DNA of 13,474 bases from Gammaproteobacteria bacterium UBA6968 (GCA_002450255.1 DJYW01000105.1:1-13474), one strand, 5' to 3'; positions 1 to 7,084 are shown, counted from the first letter of the stretch. Notes: generated by a model from the sequence alone, not told the origin. Numbers and translations: made by a program.

Positions 1-57
1 TGCCTGCAAGATTCGAGGTTGCGGATGAGTAGGGTGAACATCTAGGCGTTGACTCAT
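1..57 (-). CDS. yciO: YciO-like Sua5/YrdC/YwlC family protein, N-terminal fragment
   Basis: Only the first 19 codons lie in the window; the gene continues past its left edge. They read MSQRLDVHPTHPQPRILQA, which fits the usual YciO opening (MSQ, then HP.NPQ.R, then an alpha helix). The ATG is at 57-55 and is preceded on the minus strand by AAGGA at 8 nt spacing, a good ribosome binding site. The family is related to threonylcarbamoyl-AMP synthases (TsaC/Sua5), but the role of YciO itself is less settled. It is divergent from yciB, and 152 nt separate the two starts. From memory, YciO and YciB genes are often neighbours in gammaproteobacteria, which supports the call. The fragment is too short to check any catalytic residue. 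Confidence 0.75.
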   Translation of the reverse strand, partial: MSQRLDVHPTHPQPRILQA

Positions 58-209
58 GGTATTTGTCCTTAAGCTGCGGGTAATGTGCCGATCTAGCCCG
101 GACTTTCGACGGCGGGCCACGCTGGCCTTTTAACGCAGCCGATATTCCGACCGTTGCAACGGGTTTTCATTACAGTTGGGACTGAATCTTTTATCATCCC
201 TGACCTTCG

Positions 210-845
210 ATGACTATGGATATACCCTTGAATCAATTTTTAGACTTTTTGGCCATCTTGGTTTTCGCCGTCGCGTTCTTTACAACCCGCGATATATTCC
301 TGGCGACCGGACTGCTCATCGGGATCGTCACCCTGCAATTTTTAGGGCATAAGGTCCTCGGCAAACCGATCAGTCAGCAGCTGCGTATTACTTTTTGGGC
401 CAGCCTCATTCTCGGCGGCATGACCGTGCTTTTGCGCGATGAGGCGTTTATTCAATGGAAAACCACTATTGTGAATTGGACCTTCGCTGCCGTACTTGGC
501 GGCGCGTATCTTTTTCGCGGCACACTTCTTTTTAAAAAGTTATTTGGCCAGTCTTTGCGCCTACCGGATCCACTGTGGGTGCGGCTGACGTATGGCTGGG
601 CTTCGGTGTTCGTGCTTATGGGTGCCGTGAATATCTGGGTCGCCTACAGCTTTTCCATGGAAACCTGGGTCACCTACAAGCTCGTCGGGCCGCTGGCCAT
701 GAACTTTGTGTTCATAGTCGGCACTATGGTCTACCTCTACAAAAATGGTGCACTGGACAATCTGATCGAAGAACAAGCGCAGGCTGACTCCGGCGAAAAC
801 AATGCTAACCCCCAAGATGAGACTGATAACCAGAAGGAACTTTAG
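210..845 (+). CDS. yciB: Inner membrane septation protein YciB (IspZ/septation protein A family)
   Basis: This is a very hydrophobic 211-residue protein with about six membrane-spanning stretches, near residues 10-25, 29-46, 60-75, 86-103, 124-147 and 157-177. The opening LNQFLDFLAILVFAVAFF is the characteristic YciB N terminus (normally KQFLDF.P...FF). YciB proteins are inner-membrane proteins implicated in cell-envelope synthesis and septation, with no assigned enzyme activity. The family is normally near 180 residues; here the extra length is a hydrophilic, acidic C-terminal tail from about residue 184, rich in E, D, N and Q. An in-frame TGA at 201 makes ATG 210 the furthest possible start, and ATG 216 two codons later is an alternative. 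Neither has a clear Shine-Dalgarno. The stop shares one base with the pdxJ start, so the two are probably co-transcribed and translationally coupled. Confidence 0.93.
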   Translation: MTMDIPLNQFLDFLAILVFAVAFFTTRDIFLATGLLIGIVTLQFLGHKVLGKPISQQLRITFWASLILGGMTVLLRDEAFIQWKTTIVNWTFAAVLGGAYLFRGTLLFKKLFGQSLRLPDPLWVRLTYGWASVFVLMGAVNIWVAYSFSMETWVTYKLVGPLAMNFVFIVGTMVYLYKNGALDNLIEEQAQADSGENNANPQDETDNQKEL

Positions 846-1615
846 TGACAGTTTTAAGCGTCAATCTAAATAAAATAGCACTTTTACGAAACGCCCGTGA
901 AGGTCAGCGACCCAGTGTTTTGCAGGCCGCACGCGACGCGATTGCCGAGGGTGCGAAAGGCATTACAGTGCATCCGCGACCAGATCAGCGCCACATCCGC
1001 CCGGACGATGTAACGGCTTTAGCGGCTTTACTGAAAAGCGACTATCCCGGCATCGAATTCAATATCGAAGGCAACCCGTTTGCCACAGCAACAGAAGCGG
1101 GTTACCCCGGCTTTGACGCTTTGATTGCTAATACGCGACCGGCGCAGGCAACCTTGGTGCCAGACAGCGACGACCAGTTGACCTCAGATCACGGCTGGGA
1201 CCTCTCCACGCCCAATGCGGCACTACAAGGAAAAATTGAGCAATATCATAACTTTGGTGCGAGGGTGAGCTTGTTTATGGAGCCGGTGGCCGAGCATATT
1301 CATGCAGCCAAAGCACATGGCGCTGATCGCATCGAGTTTTATACCGGACCTTACGCCGAAACATTTTGGGCGGACGGCGCGGAGGCTGCGTCAACTCAGG
1401 CCAGCTTCAAGCGTTTCTGCGACGCGGCGGAGCTCGCCGCTGAATTGGGTCTGGGCATTAACGCGGGCCACGATTTGGATCAAAGCAATTTGCCGCTGTT
1501 TCGGCGGTTGCCCCACTTGCTTGAAGTGTCCATAGGCCACGCGATTATTTGTGAAGGACTGGAGGCCGGCTTTCGGCCAACTGTCGCAGCTTACGTTAAC
1601 CTGTTGGAGTCTTAA
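845..1615 (+). CDS. pdxJ: Pyridoxine 5'-phosphate synthase PdxJ
   Basis: PdxJ condenses 1-deoxy-D-xylulose 5-phosphate with 3-amino-2-oxopropyl phosphate to give pyridoxine 5'-phosphate, the last ring-forming step of DXP-dependent vitamin B6 synthesis in the cytoplasm. The 256-residue protein spans the whole family. Visible signatures are TVHPRPDQRHI (His43 and His50), NIEGNP (Glu75), TLVPDSDDQLTSDHG at 103-117, RIEFYTG (Glu164) and NAGHDL (His209, the counterpart of the E. coli active-site His193). The N terminus reads SVNLNKIALLRNARE rather than the GVNIDHVATLRQAR of E. coli; this is the sequence class seen in Xanthomonas-like and alphaproteobacterial enzymes. The start is GTG at 845, overlapping the yciB stop by one base, with AAGGA at 834-838 spaced 6 nt. 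The next gene begins 4 nt after its stop. The usual E. coli partner acpS is not downstream. Confidence 0.96.
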   Translation: MTVLSVNLNKIALLRNAREGQRPSVLQAARDAIAEGAKGITVHPRPDQRHIRPDDVTALAALLKSDYPGIEFNIEGNPFATATEAGYPGFDALIANTRPAQATLVPDSDDQLTSDHGWDLSTPNAALQGKIEQYHNFGARVSLFMEPVAEHIHAAKAHGADRIEFYTGPYAETFWADGAEAASTQASFKRFCDAAELAAELGLGINAGHDLDQSNLPLFRRLPHLLEVSIGHAIICEGLEAGFRPTVAAYVNLLES

Positions 1616-1619
1616 GGTT

Positions 1620-2426
1620 ATGCATGAATTAGGGCGTCTTGTTGTTGCGGGTATGTTATCCATCACGTTTCGCCGAGGTTTTAGAGGACCGCTGCAAACT
1701 CGTTTTGAGCGCCCGGGCAACCGATTCAATCGATTCAATCGATGCGAATTAAAGCGGGCTGAGGCCGGCGGGCTACCTGCATCTGGCACATCGGCCAAGC
1801 GATCCACCACGGCTAAGAGCGCCAAAACCGCGATCTTTGCTATGGCAGCCATCATGACGATTTTGCCGCTGAGCCTGCCCGGTCAGGCGGCCAACGCGAA
1901 CCCCACCGCCCTAATTGAAACCAGTTTCGGAAAAATCGAGTTGGAGCTGCTACCGAAATTTGCACCCAAACACGTCGCGCAGTTTCTTAATCTGATCAAC
2001 GCGGGCTTCTACGACGGCCTCACTTTTCATCGCGTCATTGCGAACTTCATGATTCAAGGCGGCGGCTACGATGCCAACCTGACGTATCGACCAGTCCCTG
2101 CGACCGTTACCAATGAATCCTTCAATGGGCTAAAAAACCGTCGCGGCACTGTTGCGATGGCTCGCCTGGACGATCCAGACTCCGGCGATAGCCAGTTTTT
2201 CATAAATGTAAGAGACAATTTCCAGCTGGACGCGGCGGACGGCGAACCCGGTTACACGGTATTCGCTCGTGTCCAGGGGGGTATGGAGGTGGTGGAGTCG
2301 ATCGAATTGGTGGATACCGTCCTCCGCCGGGGCATGGCTGGCGTCCCGGCTCAGCCAGTGATTATCCAGCGCATAACCTGCGCAGGCACGCCACGCTGCA
2401 ACGTGACCTTCGACGCAAGCAAATAA
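1620..2426 (+). CDS. Exported cyclophilin-type peptidyl-prolyl cis-trans isomerase
   Basis: This is a PpiA/PpiB-like cyclophilin that catalyses cis-trans isomerisation of X-Pro bonds. The catalytic core is intact: FHRVIANFMIQGGG (active-site Arg, Phe and Gln), GTVAMAR, DSGDSQFFINV and GYTVFARV. A hydrophobic stretch AIFAMAAIMTILPLSLPG followed by QAANA|NP looks like a signal peptide with cleavage near residue 93, so the mature enzyme should be periplasmic. I chose ATG 1620 because GGAG lies 10 nt upstream and it sits 4 nt after the pdxJ stop. That choice leaves an Arg/Lys-rich extension of about 70 residues before the hydrophobic segment, unusually long for a signal peptide. ATG 1842 would remove it, but that start has no visible ribosome binding site and no positive charge before the hydrophobic core. 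The catalytic assignment is secure; the start is not. Confidence 0.9.
   Translation: MHELGRLVVAGMLSITFRRGFRGPLQTRFERPGNRFNRFNRCELKRAEAGGLPASGTSAKRSTTAKSAKTAIFAMAAIMTILPLSLPGQAANANPTALIETSFGKIELELLPKFAPKHVAQFLNLINAGFYDGLTFHRVIANFMIQGGGYDANLTYRPVPATVTNESFNGLKNRRGTVAMARLDDPDSGDSQFFINVRDNFQLDAADGEPGYTVFARVQGGMEVVESIELVDTVLRRGMAGVPAQPVIIQRITCAGTPRCNVTFDASK
1722..1749 (+). repeat. Tandem 9-bp repeat inside the cyclophilin leader
   Basis: Two exact copies of CGATTCAAT (1722-1730 and 1731-1739) are followed by a degenerate third unit, CGATGCGAAT. In the reading frame they encode RFNRFNRCE within the long basic N-terminal extension of the isomerase. Nine bases keep the frame, so copy number could vary without breaking the gene. 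The repeat lies in a region with no recognisable domain. Confidence 0.7.
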
Positions 2427-2772
2427 ACGAAATACGATTCCCGACAGCCATTGCATCGGCATGGTTGCCCGGCTAAGAAGTTTAACGTCCAAGTGTCAAA
2501 GACGAGACTTTTATAACCGCCTCGGCTGTATTGGGGTAGACTACGCGCCGCTGAGGAAGGACCTAGCCATCCGTAGCACCGGAGCCTGCACCCATTGCGA
2601 CAGGCCCAACTTATTGACCGTTGCAAAGCAGTTATCGGTTCGGACCATACCTGAACTTATGCCCCCTAGGATAGGGACGCGATCACCCAGCAACTTTTGC
2701 GACGCTTACATTACTGCAATCAAGATTAGCGCTAGCCATTTATTTACAGCAGCGCGTTTTATAAGGTAAATC
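2427..2772. other. 346-nt gap upstream of the cold-shock-domain gene
   Basis: I find no recognisable gene here. One reading frame is open from 2461 to 2769 on the plus strand (102 codons), but its product has no hydrophobic core, no motif and erratic composition, so I treat it as chance. A -10-like TAGACT at 2537-2542 lies in a GGGGTAGACTACGCGCC context but has no good -35 at the right distance. If it is real, the downstream gene would have an untranslated leader of about 220 nt. A short inverted repeat CCCTA-GGA-TAGGG is present near 2664-2676. No terminator with a U-tract follows the cyclophilin gene. Confidence 0.5.
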
Positions 2773-3345
2773 ATGCCTACATTGATGAGATCTCTCGTAA
2801 CCGCGCTTGCCAGCGCACTCTTTCTAGCCTACCTAGTTATCGAACTGTCTACCCGTATCTGGCCCGGCGACACGGTCGCACTTACCGTTTTGGTCATCCT
2901 TGCCTTGGCCATCTGCGGCCTCACCAACGCACGCATTGCGCTGCGCATGCAAGCACCCGGACCGCGCAGAAATGACCGCCGCCGCGATCGCGGCGCGAGC
3001 AACAAAAAAAGCAACGCTAAACCGGCCCGTCGCGACGATTCAAGCAAAGCAACGCGTGACAAGCGCAAGCCTGCCGATGCTGCCCCCAAAGCTGCACAGG
3101 CTGCTGCATCTGGAGCCACATCTAGTGCCGGAATGGAAACCGGCACGGTTAAATGGTTCAACCGCAGCAAGGGTTATGGGTTTGTGGTGCGTGAGAACGG
3201 CGAAGAGATTTTCTTGCATCAGCGTAACCTCGCCGCGAGCGACGGCGGCCAACGCCCCTATATTAAAGACGGCCAAAAGGTGAAGTTTGTTGTGGTTGAT
3301 CACGACAAAGGCGCTCAGGCCGATCAAGTTATCGTTTTAGATTAG
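2773..3345 (+). CDS. Membrane-anchored cold-shock-domain protein
   Basis: The 190-residue protein has three parts. Residues 8-26 and 34-54 are two hydrophobic helices. Residues 61-118 form a strongly basic, then Ala-rich, low-complexity linker with many R, K, D, A and S. Residues 121-190 are a complete cold-shock domain. The domain begins GTVKWFNRSKGYGFV, with the nucleic-acid-binding RNP1 motif KGYGFV at 133-138 and an RNP2-like IFLH at 146-149 (usually VFVH). The family binds single-stranded RNA or DNA; classical Csp proteins are soluble and about 70 residues long. The layout here implies an RNA-binding domain tethered to the inner membrane, with the basic linker and domain probably on the cytoplasmic face. 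ATG 2773 has AAGG 6 nt upstream. The gene is flanked by a long 5' gap and a 3' hairpin, so it may be monocistronic. Biological role unknown. Confidence 0.9.
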   Translation: MPTLMRSLVTALASALFLAYLVIELSTRIWPGDTVALTVLVILALAICGLTNARIALRMQAPGPRRNDRRRDRGASNKKSNAKPARRDDSSKATRDKRKPADAAPKAAQAAASGATSSAGMETGTVKWFNRSKGYGFVVRENGEEIFLHQRNLAASDGGQRPYIKDGQKVKFVVVDHDKGAQADQVIVLD

Positions 3346-3369
3346 AACACTTAAAAATGGAGCTCTGTG

Positions 3370-3402
3370 GTTCCCAAGTCCAGCGATGGCGGATTTGGGA
3401 AC
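3370..3402 (+). terminator. Strong hairpin downstream of the cold-shock-domain gene (no U-tract)
   Basis: GTTCCCAAGTCC (3370-3381) pairs with GGATTTGGGAAC (3391-3402) over 12 bp with one G-U pair, around a 9-nt loop. It starts 25 nt after the stop codon. No run of T follows on either strand, so it is not a textbook intrinsic terminator. It could block 3' exonucleases or assist Rho-dependent termination before argS. Confidence 0.4.
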
Positions 3403-3440
3403 ACGGTGACCGGCGTTGCGAAACTCTGGTGGCGACAAAC

Positions 3441-3470
3441 TTGGCACAGCCACGCGGGTTTCGCTACACA
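3441..3470 (+). promoter_or_regulatory. Possible argS promoter
   Basis: TTGGCA (3441-3446, five of six matches to the -35 consensus) is followed after 18 nt by TACACA (3465-3470, a weak -10). Transcription would start near 3477, giving a leader of about 57 nt before the argS ATG, which has no obvious Shine-Dalgarno. The weak -10 limits confidence. Confidence 0.3.
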
Positions 3471-3533
3471 CGATCCGCCGGCGCGAATCGTCTCGCTTAT
3501 CCATAAGAACTGTCAGCAAAAACCACTGCAAAC

Positions 3534-5228
3534 ATGAAGATTAAAGCTCTCCTAACGCAACGTGTCGAAGCGGCGTTTAACGATGTAGGCATACAGGCGC
3601 CCGCATTAGTGCAACTGTCGAACCGACCAGAGTTTGGCGACTATCAGGCCAACGGCGTGATGGCCGCAGCCAAAAAAGCGGGCAAAAACCCGCGTGAACT
3701 GGCGCAAACTGTGGTCAAGCACTTGGACCTATCTGATATCGCGGCAGATGTGAGTATTGCTGGACCGGGCTTCATCAACATTGTTTTGGCGCGGTCCTTT
3801 CTTGCCCGTAACCGACCCGCCGAAATCATTGCCAGCGAACACCCGCAAACCGTAGTGGTCGATTATTCGGCACCCAACCTCGCTAAAGAAATGCACATTG
3901 GCCATATTCGCAGCACGATCATTGGTGACGGCGTCACCCGCATACTCGAAGCGTTAGGCCATACAGTCATCCGTCAGAACCACGTGGGCGACTGGGGCAC
4001 ACAATTTGGCATGCTGCTCACCTACTTGGCGGAGTCGGGCGAGGACTCGGACGAACTCGGTGATATCGAGAACTTTTATCGTGCGGCGAAAACTCGGTTT
4101 GATGATGACCGGGCATTTCAGGATCGCTGCAGACAAGCCGTAGTCGACCTGCAATCTGGCGATGCGGATGCGTATCGGCAGTGGCAGCGATTTATTGCCA
4201 TGTCGGCAAAGCACTGCCAAGCCTTATACGACCGCCTAGACGTCACTCTGACCGAAAAAGATTTAATGGGCGAAAGTGCTTATAACGACGATTTGCACGG
4301 CATTCTCGCGCACTTGCAGGAAACTGGCCTGCTCAGCGAATCGGATGGCGCGCAGTGCGTTTTTTTAGACGAATTCACCAATAAAGAAGGCGAACCCCTA
4401 CCGCTGATCGTGCAAAAGTCTGACGGCGGTTTTTTGTACGCCACCACTGATCTGGCGGCGATACAACATCGCGTAAGTCGCTTGAAAGCGGACCGTGCCC
4501 TATACTTTGTCGACGCGCGTCAGGCGCTTCACTTCAAACAAGTCTTCGCAGCTGCCGCCGCAGCAGGGCTTACCAACGCAAACGTTCGCTTGCAGCACTT
4601 ACCTTTCGGCACCATGCTCGGTAAAGATGGCAAACCCTTTAAAACCAGAACTGGCGGCGTAGTTAAACTTAACGATCTATTGGACGAGGCGGAAAACCGA
4701 GCGCTGACTTTGGTGCAATCGAAGAATCCGGACTTGAGCGAAACCGAAGCCGCACATATGGCCCATGTCATCGGCATTGGCGCAGTAAAATACGCCGACC
4801 TGTCAAAAAATCGCACTAGCGATTACGTCTTTGACTGGGATCAAATGCTTAGCCTTGAGGGCAACACCGCGCCGTACCTGCAATATGCCTACAGCCGTAT
4901 TCAAAGCCTGTTTACTAAAGGCGACGTCGACCCCAGCTTGCTATCAGCTCAGGTCGAACCAGTGGACGAACCCGAACGACTCTTAGCAGTCGCGCTGGTG
5001 CGTTTTAATGACACCCTCGAACAAATCGCTGAAGAGGGTTATCCCCATTATCTGTGCGCGTATTTGTATGATGTAGCAGGACGTTTTACGCAATTCTACG
5101 AACAATGCCCGGTGTTAAGTGCGCAAGCAGACACTCGCACACGGCGTCTGACGCTCTGCCAGCACACCGCTCTGACATTGCAGAGAGGATTGGACTTGTT
5201 AGGTATTGGCGTAGTTCAGCGAATGTAA
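3534..5228 (+). CDS. argS: Arginyl-tRNA synthetase ArgS
   Basis: ArgS attaches arginine to tRNA-Arg; it is a cytoplasmic class I synthetase and normally essential. At 564 residues it is close to the 577 of E. coli and appears complete. The N-terminal Add1 domain (about 1-105) precedes the Rossmann catalytic core with SAPNLAKEMHIGHIRSTIIGD; the HIGH signature is at residues 121-124. HVGDWGTQFGML follows. The KMSKS-like loop reads MLGKDGKPFKTRTGG from residue 361, the degenerate form normal for this branch of ArgS. The C-terminal DALR anticodon-binding domain ends GLDLLGIGVVQRM, a typical family terminus. It has its own upstream region of 188 nt and faces the desaturase gene across a long gap. 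In many gammaproteobacteria a SPOR-domain gene follows argS; it is absent here. Confidence 0.98.
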   Translation: MKIKALLTQRVEAAFNDVGIQAPALVQLSNRPEFGDYQANGVMAAAKKAGKNPRELAQTVVKHLDLSDIAADVSIAGPGFINIVLARSFLARNRPAEIIASEHPQTVVVDYSAPNLAKEMHIGHIRSTIIGDGVTRILEALGHTVIRQNHVGDWGTQFGMLLTYLAESGEDSDELGDIENFYRAAKTRFDDDRAFQDRCRQAVVDLQSGDADAYRQWQRFIAMSAKHCQALYDRLDVTLTEKDLMGESAYNDDLHGILAHLQETGLLSESDGAQCVFLDEFTNKEGEPLPLIVQKSDGGFLYATTDLAAIQHRVSRLKADRALYFVDARQALHFKQVFAAAAAAGLTNANVRLQHLPFGTMLGKDGKPFKTRTGGVVKLNDLLDEAENRALTLVQSKNPDLSETEAAHMAHVIGIGAVKYADLSKNRTSDYVFDWDQMLSLEGNTAPYLQYAYSRIQSLFTKGDVDPSLLSAQVEPVDEPERLLAVALVRFNDTLEQIAEEGYPHYLCAYLYDVAGRFTQFYEQCPVLSAQADTRTRRLTLCQHTALTLQRGLDLLGIGVVQRM

Positions 5229-5618
5229 GCGAAGCGGCACTTAACGCGTCGCCTTGTATTTACCGACGCATGCGCTTCTTTCACTTGCCTTCTTTCAGGC
5301 TCTTTTTCTATCTCTTTTGACGCTCTTTCTATTTCCCTGCAGGCTAATCGCCTGCTCTTGCTATCGAGTGTGCCTGCCTATGCGAAATGGTAAGCGACGC
5401 TCTTAAAATAAGGACCGAGATAATGGCCCTGGCGCAACCAATCACGCTGGGCGTCGCCGGCAAAGCAGGCCGGCAGGTGGGGCAAAGGAAAAGAAAGGTG
5501 TTTATATAAAGCGTCGCGGACAGGAAGAGAGGTCCGCATAGTTGGAAAAGGAAAGACCAGGCTGGGGCAAAGCCGGCCCGCGACGATGGTTTGCGCGGGC
5601 GGCTAAGAGGCGTAGCGT
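5229..5618. other. 390-nt convergent gap between argS and the desaturase, rich in small inverted repeats
   Basis: No convincing gene is present. On the plus strand, 5275-5340 is over 80 percent pyrimidine, while 5479-5570 is mostly purine. Perfect short stems include GCAGGC-TAATC-GCCTGC (5339-5355), GCCGGC-AAAGCAG-GCCGGC (5456-5474) and GCGGAC-10 nt-GTCCGC (5516-5537). The word TGGGGCAAAG occurs twice (5478-5487 and 5563-5572). GCGTCGC occurs at 5246, 5451 and 5511, and its complement GCGACGC at 5394. A 53-codon minus-strand frame (5539 to 5378) starts with ATG and contains RDWLRQGHYLGPYF, but it has no ribosome binding site and I do not recognise it. The gap may hold terminators, a structured RNA or a dispersed repeat. 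Confidence 0.5.
5571..5604 (-). terminator. GC-rich hairpin after the desaturase stop
   Basis: GCCCGCG (5576-5582) pairs perfectly with CGCGGGC (5594-5600). The stem extends by AGCC (5571-5574) with GGCT (5601-5604) across a single bulged G. It begins 14 nt past the minus-strand stop of the desaturase, the expected place for a terminator. Only three T residues follow on the minus strand, so any intrinsic termination would be weak. Confidence 0.35.
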
Positions 5619-6821
5619 TTAAGCAGTGGCGGCCTTCGCTGGCGTCGCATAAGACTTCAACGTTTCGGCAAACTCACGAGCAGCTTGCAAACCGGATTCT
5701 TCAGCCTCTTTACACCAATCTGCCAGGCCTTTAACCACTTCATCGAAGTTGCCGCCGCGCTTGGCCCAAATTGACTGCAAACCCATGCGCAGTTCGTAGA
5801 TTTGTCGCACCTTCGCGTTATTCTCTAGCACACCGACAAGGCGTTGTTTGCTGGCTTCATCCAACAACGTTTCTTCGCGGGCCAAAACTGCTTTAACCCG
5901 ACGCAAAGCTTTCCGCGTAGCGTCGTCCGCTTTGTGATATTCCTCTTCAATGGTCGGCGCAATGACTTCTTCCGCATAGCGCGCCATCACTCGGAAACGA
6001 TCATGTACCAATGCCCAGGCCGCATCCTGATCCAGCGTGTTTTTGCCCGCAACGCGCTCCACGATCGGGCCTTTGCTGACCACTTTCGCGAGCCCGAAGG
6101 TCTCAAACAAACGTATCCAACCCCAGCCTAGATCGAACTCAAATGGCTTTTGCGACAGCTTCGCTGAATTCGGATAGGTGTGATGATTGTTATGCAATTC
6201 TTCGCCGCCAATCAAAATACCCCATGGCACGATGTTACGAGCAGCGTCAGGGCATTCAAAATTGCGGTAGCCCCACCAGTGGCCAATACCGTTGATCACA
6301 CCCGCAGCAAACACGGGAATCCACAGCATCTGTACGGCCCAGACGGTTAATCCCGCGACGCCAAATAGCGCTATGTCGATGACGGCCATCAAGCCGATAC
6401 CGACAAAATTGTTCGCGTAAACGTTGCGCTCTAACCAGTCGTCTGGGCAGCCTGATCCGTAGCGATCAATGGATTCGCGATCCGCGGTTGCGTCTCGATA
6501 AGCTTCGGCACCGCGCCAAAAAATTTCGCCAATGCCCATAACAACTGGGCTGTGTGGGTCTTCTGCGGTTTCACACTTAGCGTGGTGCTTGCGATGAATT
6601 GCGGTCCACTCTTTGGTTATCATGCCCGTGGTCAACCACAGCCAGCAGCGGAAAAAATGCTTAAGCGCCGGATGCAAACTCAGGGAGCGATGCGAGGAAT
6701 AACGATGCAAGTAAATCGTGACTGAAACGATGGTGATGTGAGTCAGGATTAGGGTTACGGCTACTAGACCCCAAAACGATAAGGGGACGAGGCCCTGGGA
6801 TAGCCATTCCAAAAATACCAT
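5619..6821 (-). CDS. Membrane fatty-acid desaturase (DesA-like, delta-9 type)
   Basis: This is an integral-membrane di-iron desaturase that introduces a cis double bond into acyl chains using O2 and an electron donor. All three histidine boxes are present: HRYSSH (39-44), HRKHH (76-80) and HNNHH (210-214), plus the supporting motifs EDPHSP and GHWWGYRNFE. Hydrophobic stretches near 10-35, 55-67 and 143-175 fit the usual membrane fold. A roughly 150-residue helical, charged C-terminal part follows the last box. It resembles the Pseudomonas DesA group (about 400 residues, acting on phospholipid acyl chains); substrate and position are inferred from that likeness. I chose ATG 6821 because TAGGAG lies 7 nt upstream. 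The frame is open to 6899, but the extra 26 residues are not family-like. The gene is divergent from the sulfurtransferase, and no electron-transfer partner lies nearby. Confidence 0.92.
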   Translation of the reverse strand: MVFLEWLSQGLVPLSFWGLVAVTLILTHITIVSVTIYLHRYSSHRSLSLHPALKHFFRCWLWLTTGMITKEWTAIHRKHHAKCETAEDPHSPVVMGIGEIFWRGAEAYRDATADRESIDRYGSGCPDDWLERNVYANNFVGIGLMAVIDIALFGVAGLTVWAVQMLWIPVFAAGVINGIGHWWGYRNFECPDAARNIVPWGILIGGEELHNNHHTYPNSAKLSQKPFEFDLGWGWIRLFETFGLAKVVSKGPIVERVAGKNTLDQDAAWALVHDRFRVMARYAEEVIAPTIEEEYHKADDATRKALRRVKAVLAREETLLDEASKQRLVGVLENNAKVRQIYELRMGLQSIWAKRGGNFDEVVKGLADWCKEAEESGLQAAREFAETLKSYATPAKAATA

Positions 6822-6938
6822 GCGTGATCTCCTACCATGAAAGGTGACATTTGTGGATAAAAGCAGATCGCTGGACGGATGAACACCGAAGAACGACACT
6901 TGACCTTTAGAAGTCTGACATAACGGGCGGCAAAAAAC

Positions 6939-6957
6939 AGTGAGGAAAACCTCGACT
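6939..6957. promoter_or_regulatory. Imperfect palindrome upstream of the desaturase (possible operator)
   Basis: AGTGAGGAAAACCTCGACT contains GAGG-AAAA-CCTC flanked by AGT and ACT, with one extra base on the right side. It lies 118 nt upstream of the chosen desaturase start, in the divergent region shared with the sulfurtransferase gene. Unsaturated-fatty-acid genes are often controlled by TetR-type repressors (FabR, DesT) at palindromic sites, so an operator is possible. No site comparison was done. Confidence 0.2.
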
Positions 6958-7084
6958 TTTGTTCACCTAAGACGATTATTCGAAGCATTTACGGCCAACC
7001 TGGCGGCAACCCCCCACTTGAGAAAGGGGTAAACCCTATATCGGTCAGATTAATTGCCTAAGCCAAACCGACAAGCAAAACATC

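Noticed and set aside
2461..2769. 102-codon open frame on the plus strand between the cyclophilin and cold-shock-domain genes
   Set aside because: It has no ribosome binding site, recognisable motif, hydrophobic segment or plausible composition. It most likely reflects chance absence of stops in a leader or intergenic region.
4614..4656. Missing canonical KMSKS motif in ArgS
   Set aside because: The MLGKDGKPFKTR loop is the normal form in many bacterial arginyl-tRNA synthetases, so nothing is missing.
5378..5539. 53-codon minus-strand frame containing RDWLRQGHYLGPYF
   Set aside because: The residues look somewhat protein-like, but there is no Shine-Dalgarno and I recognise no family. It is recorded in the gap description and finding rather than called as a gene.
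6822..6899. 26-residue N-terminal extension of the desaturase
   Set aside because: The extension has no desaturase character, while ATG 6821 has a clear TAGGAG ribosome binding site. The extra codons are probably upstream untranslated sequence.
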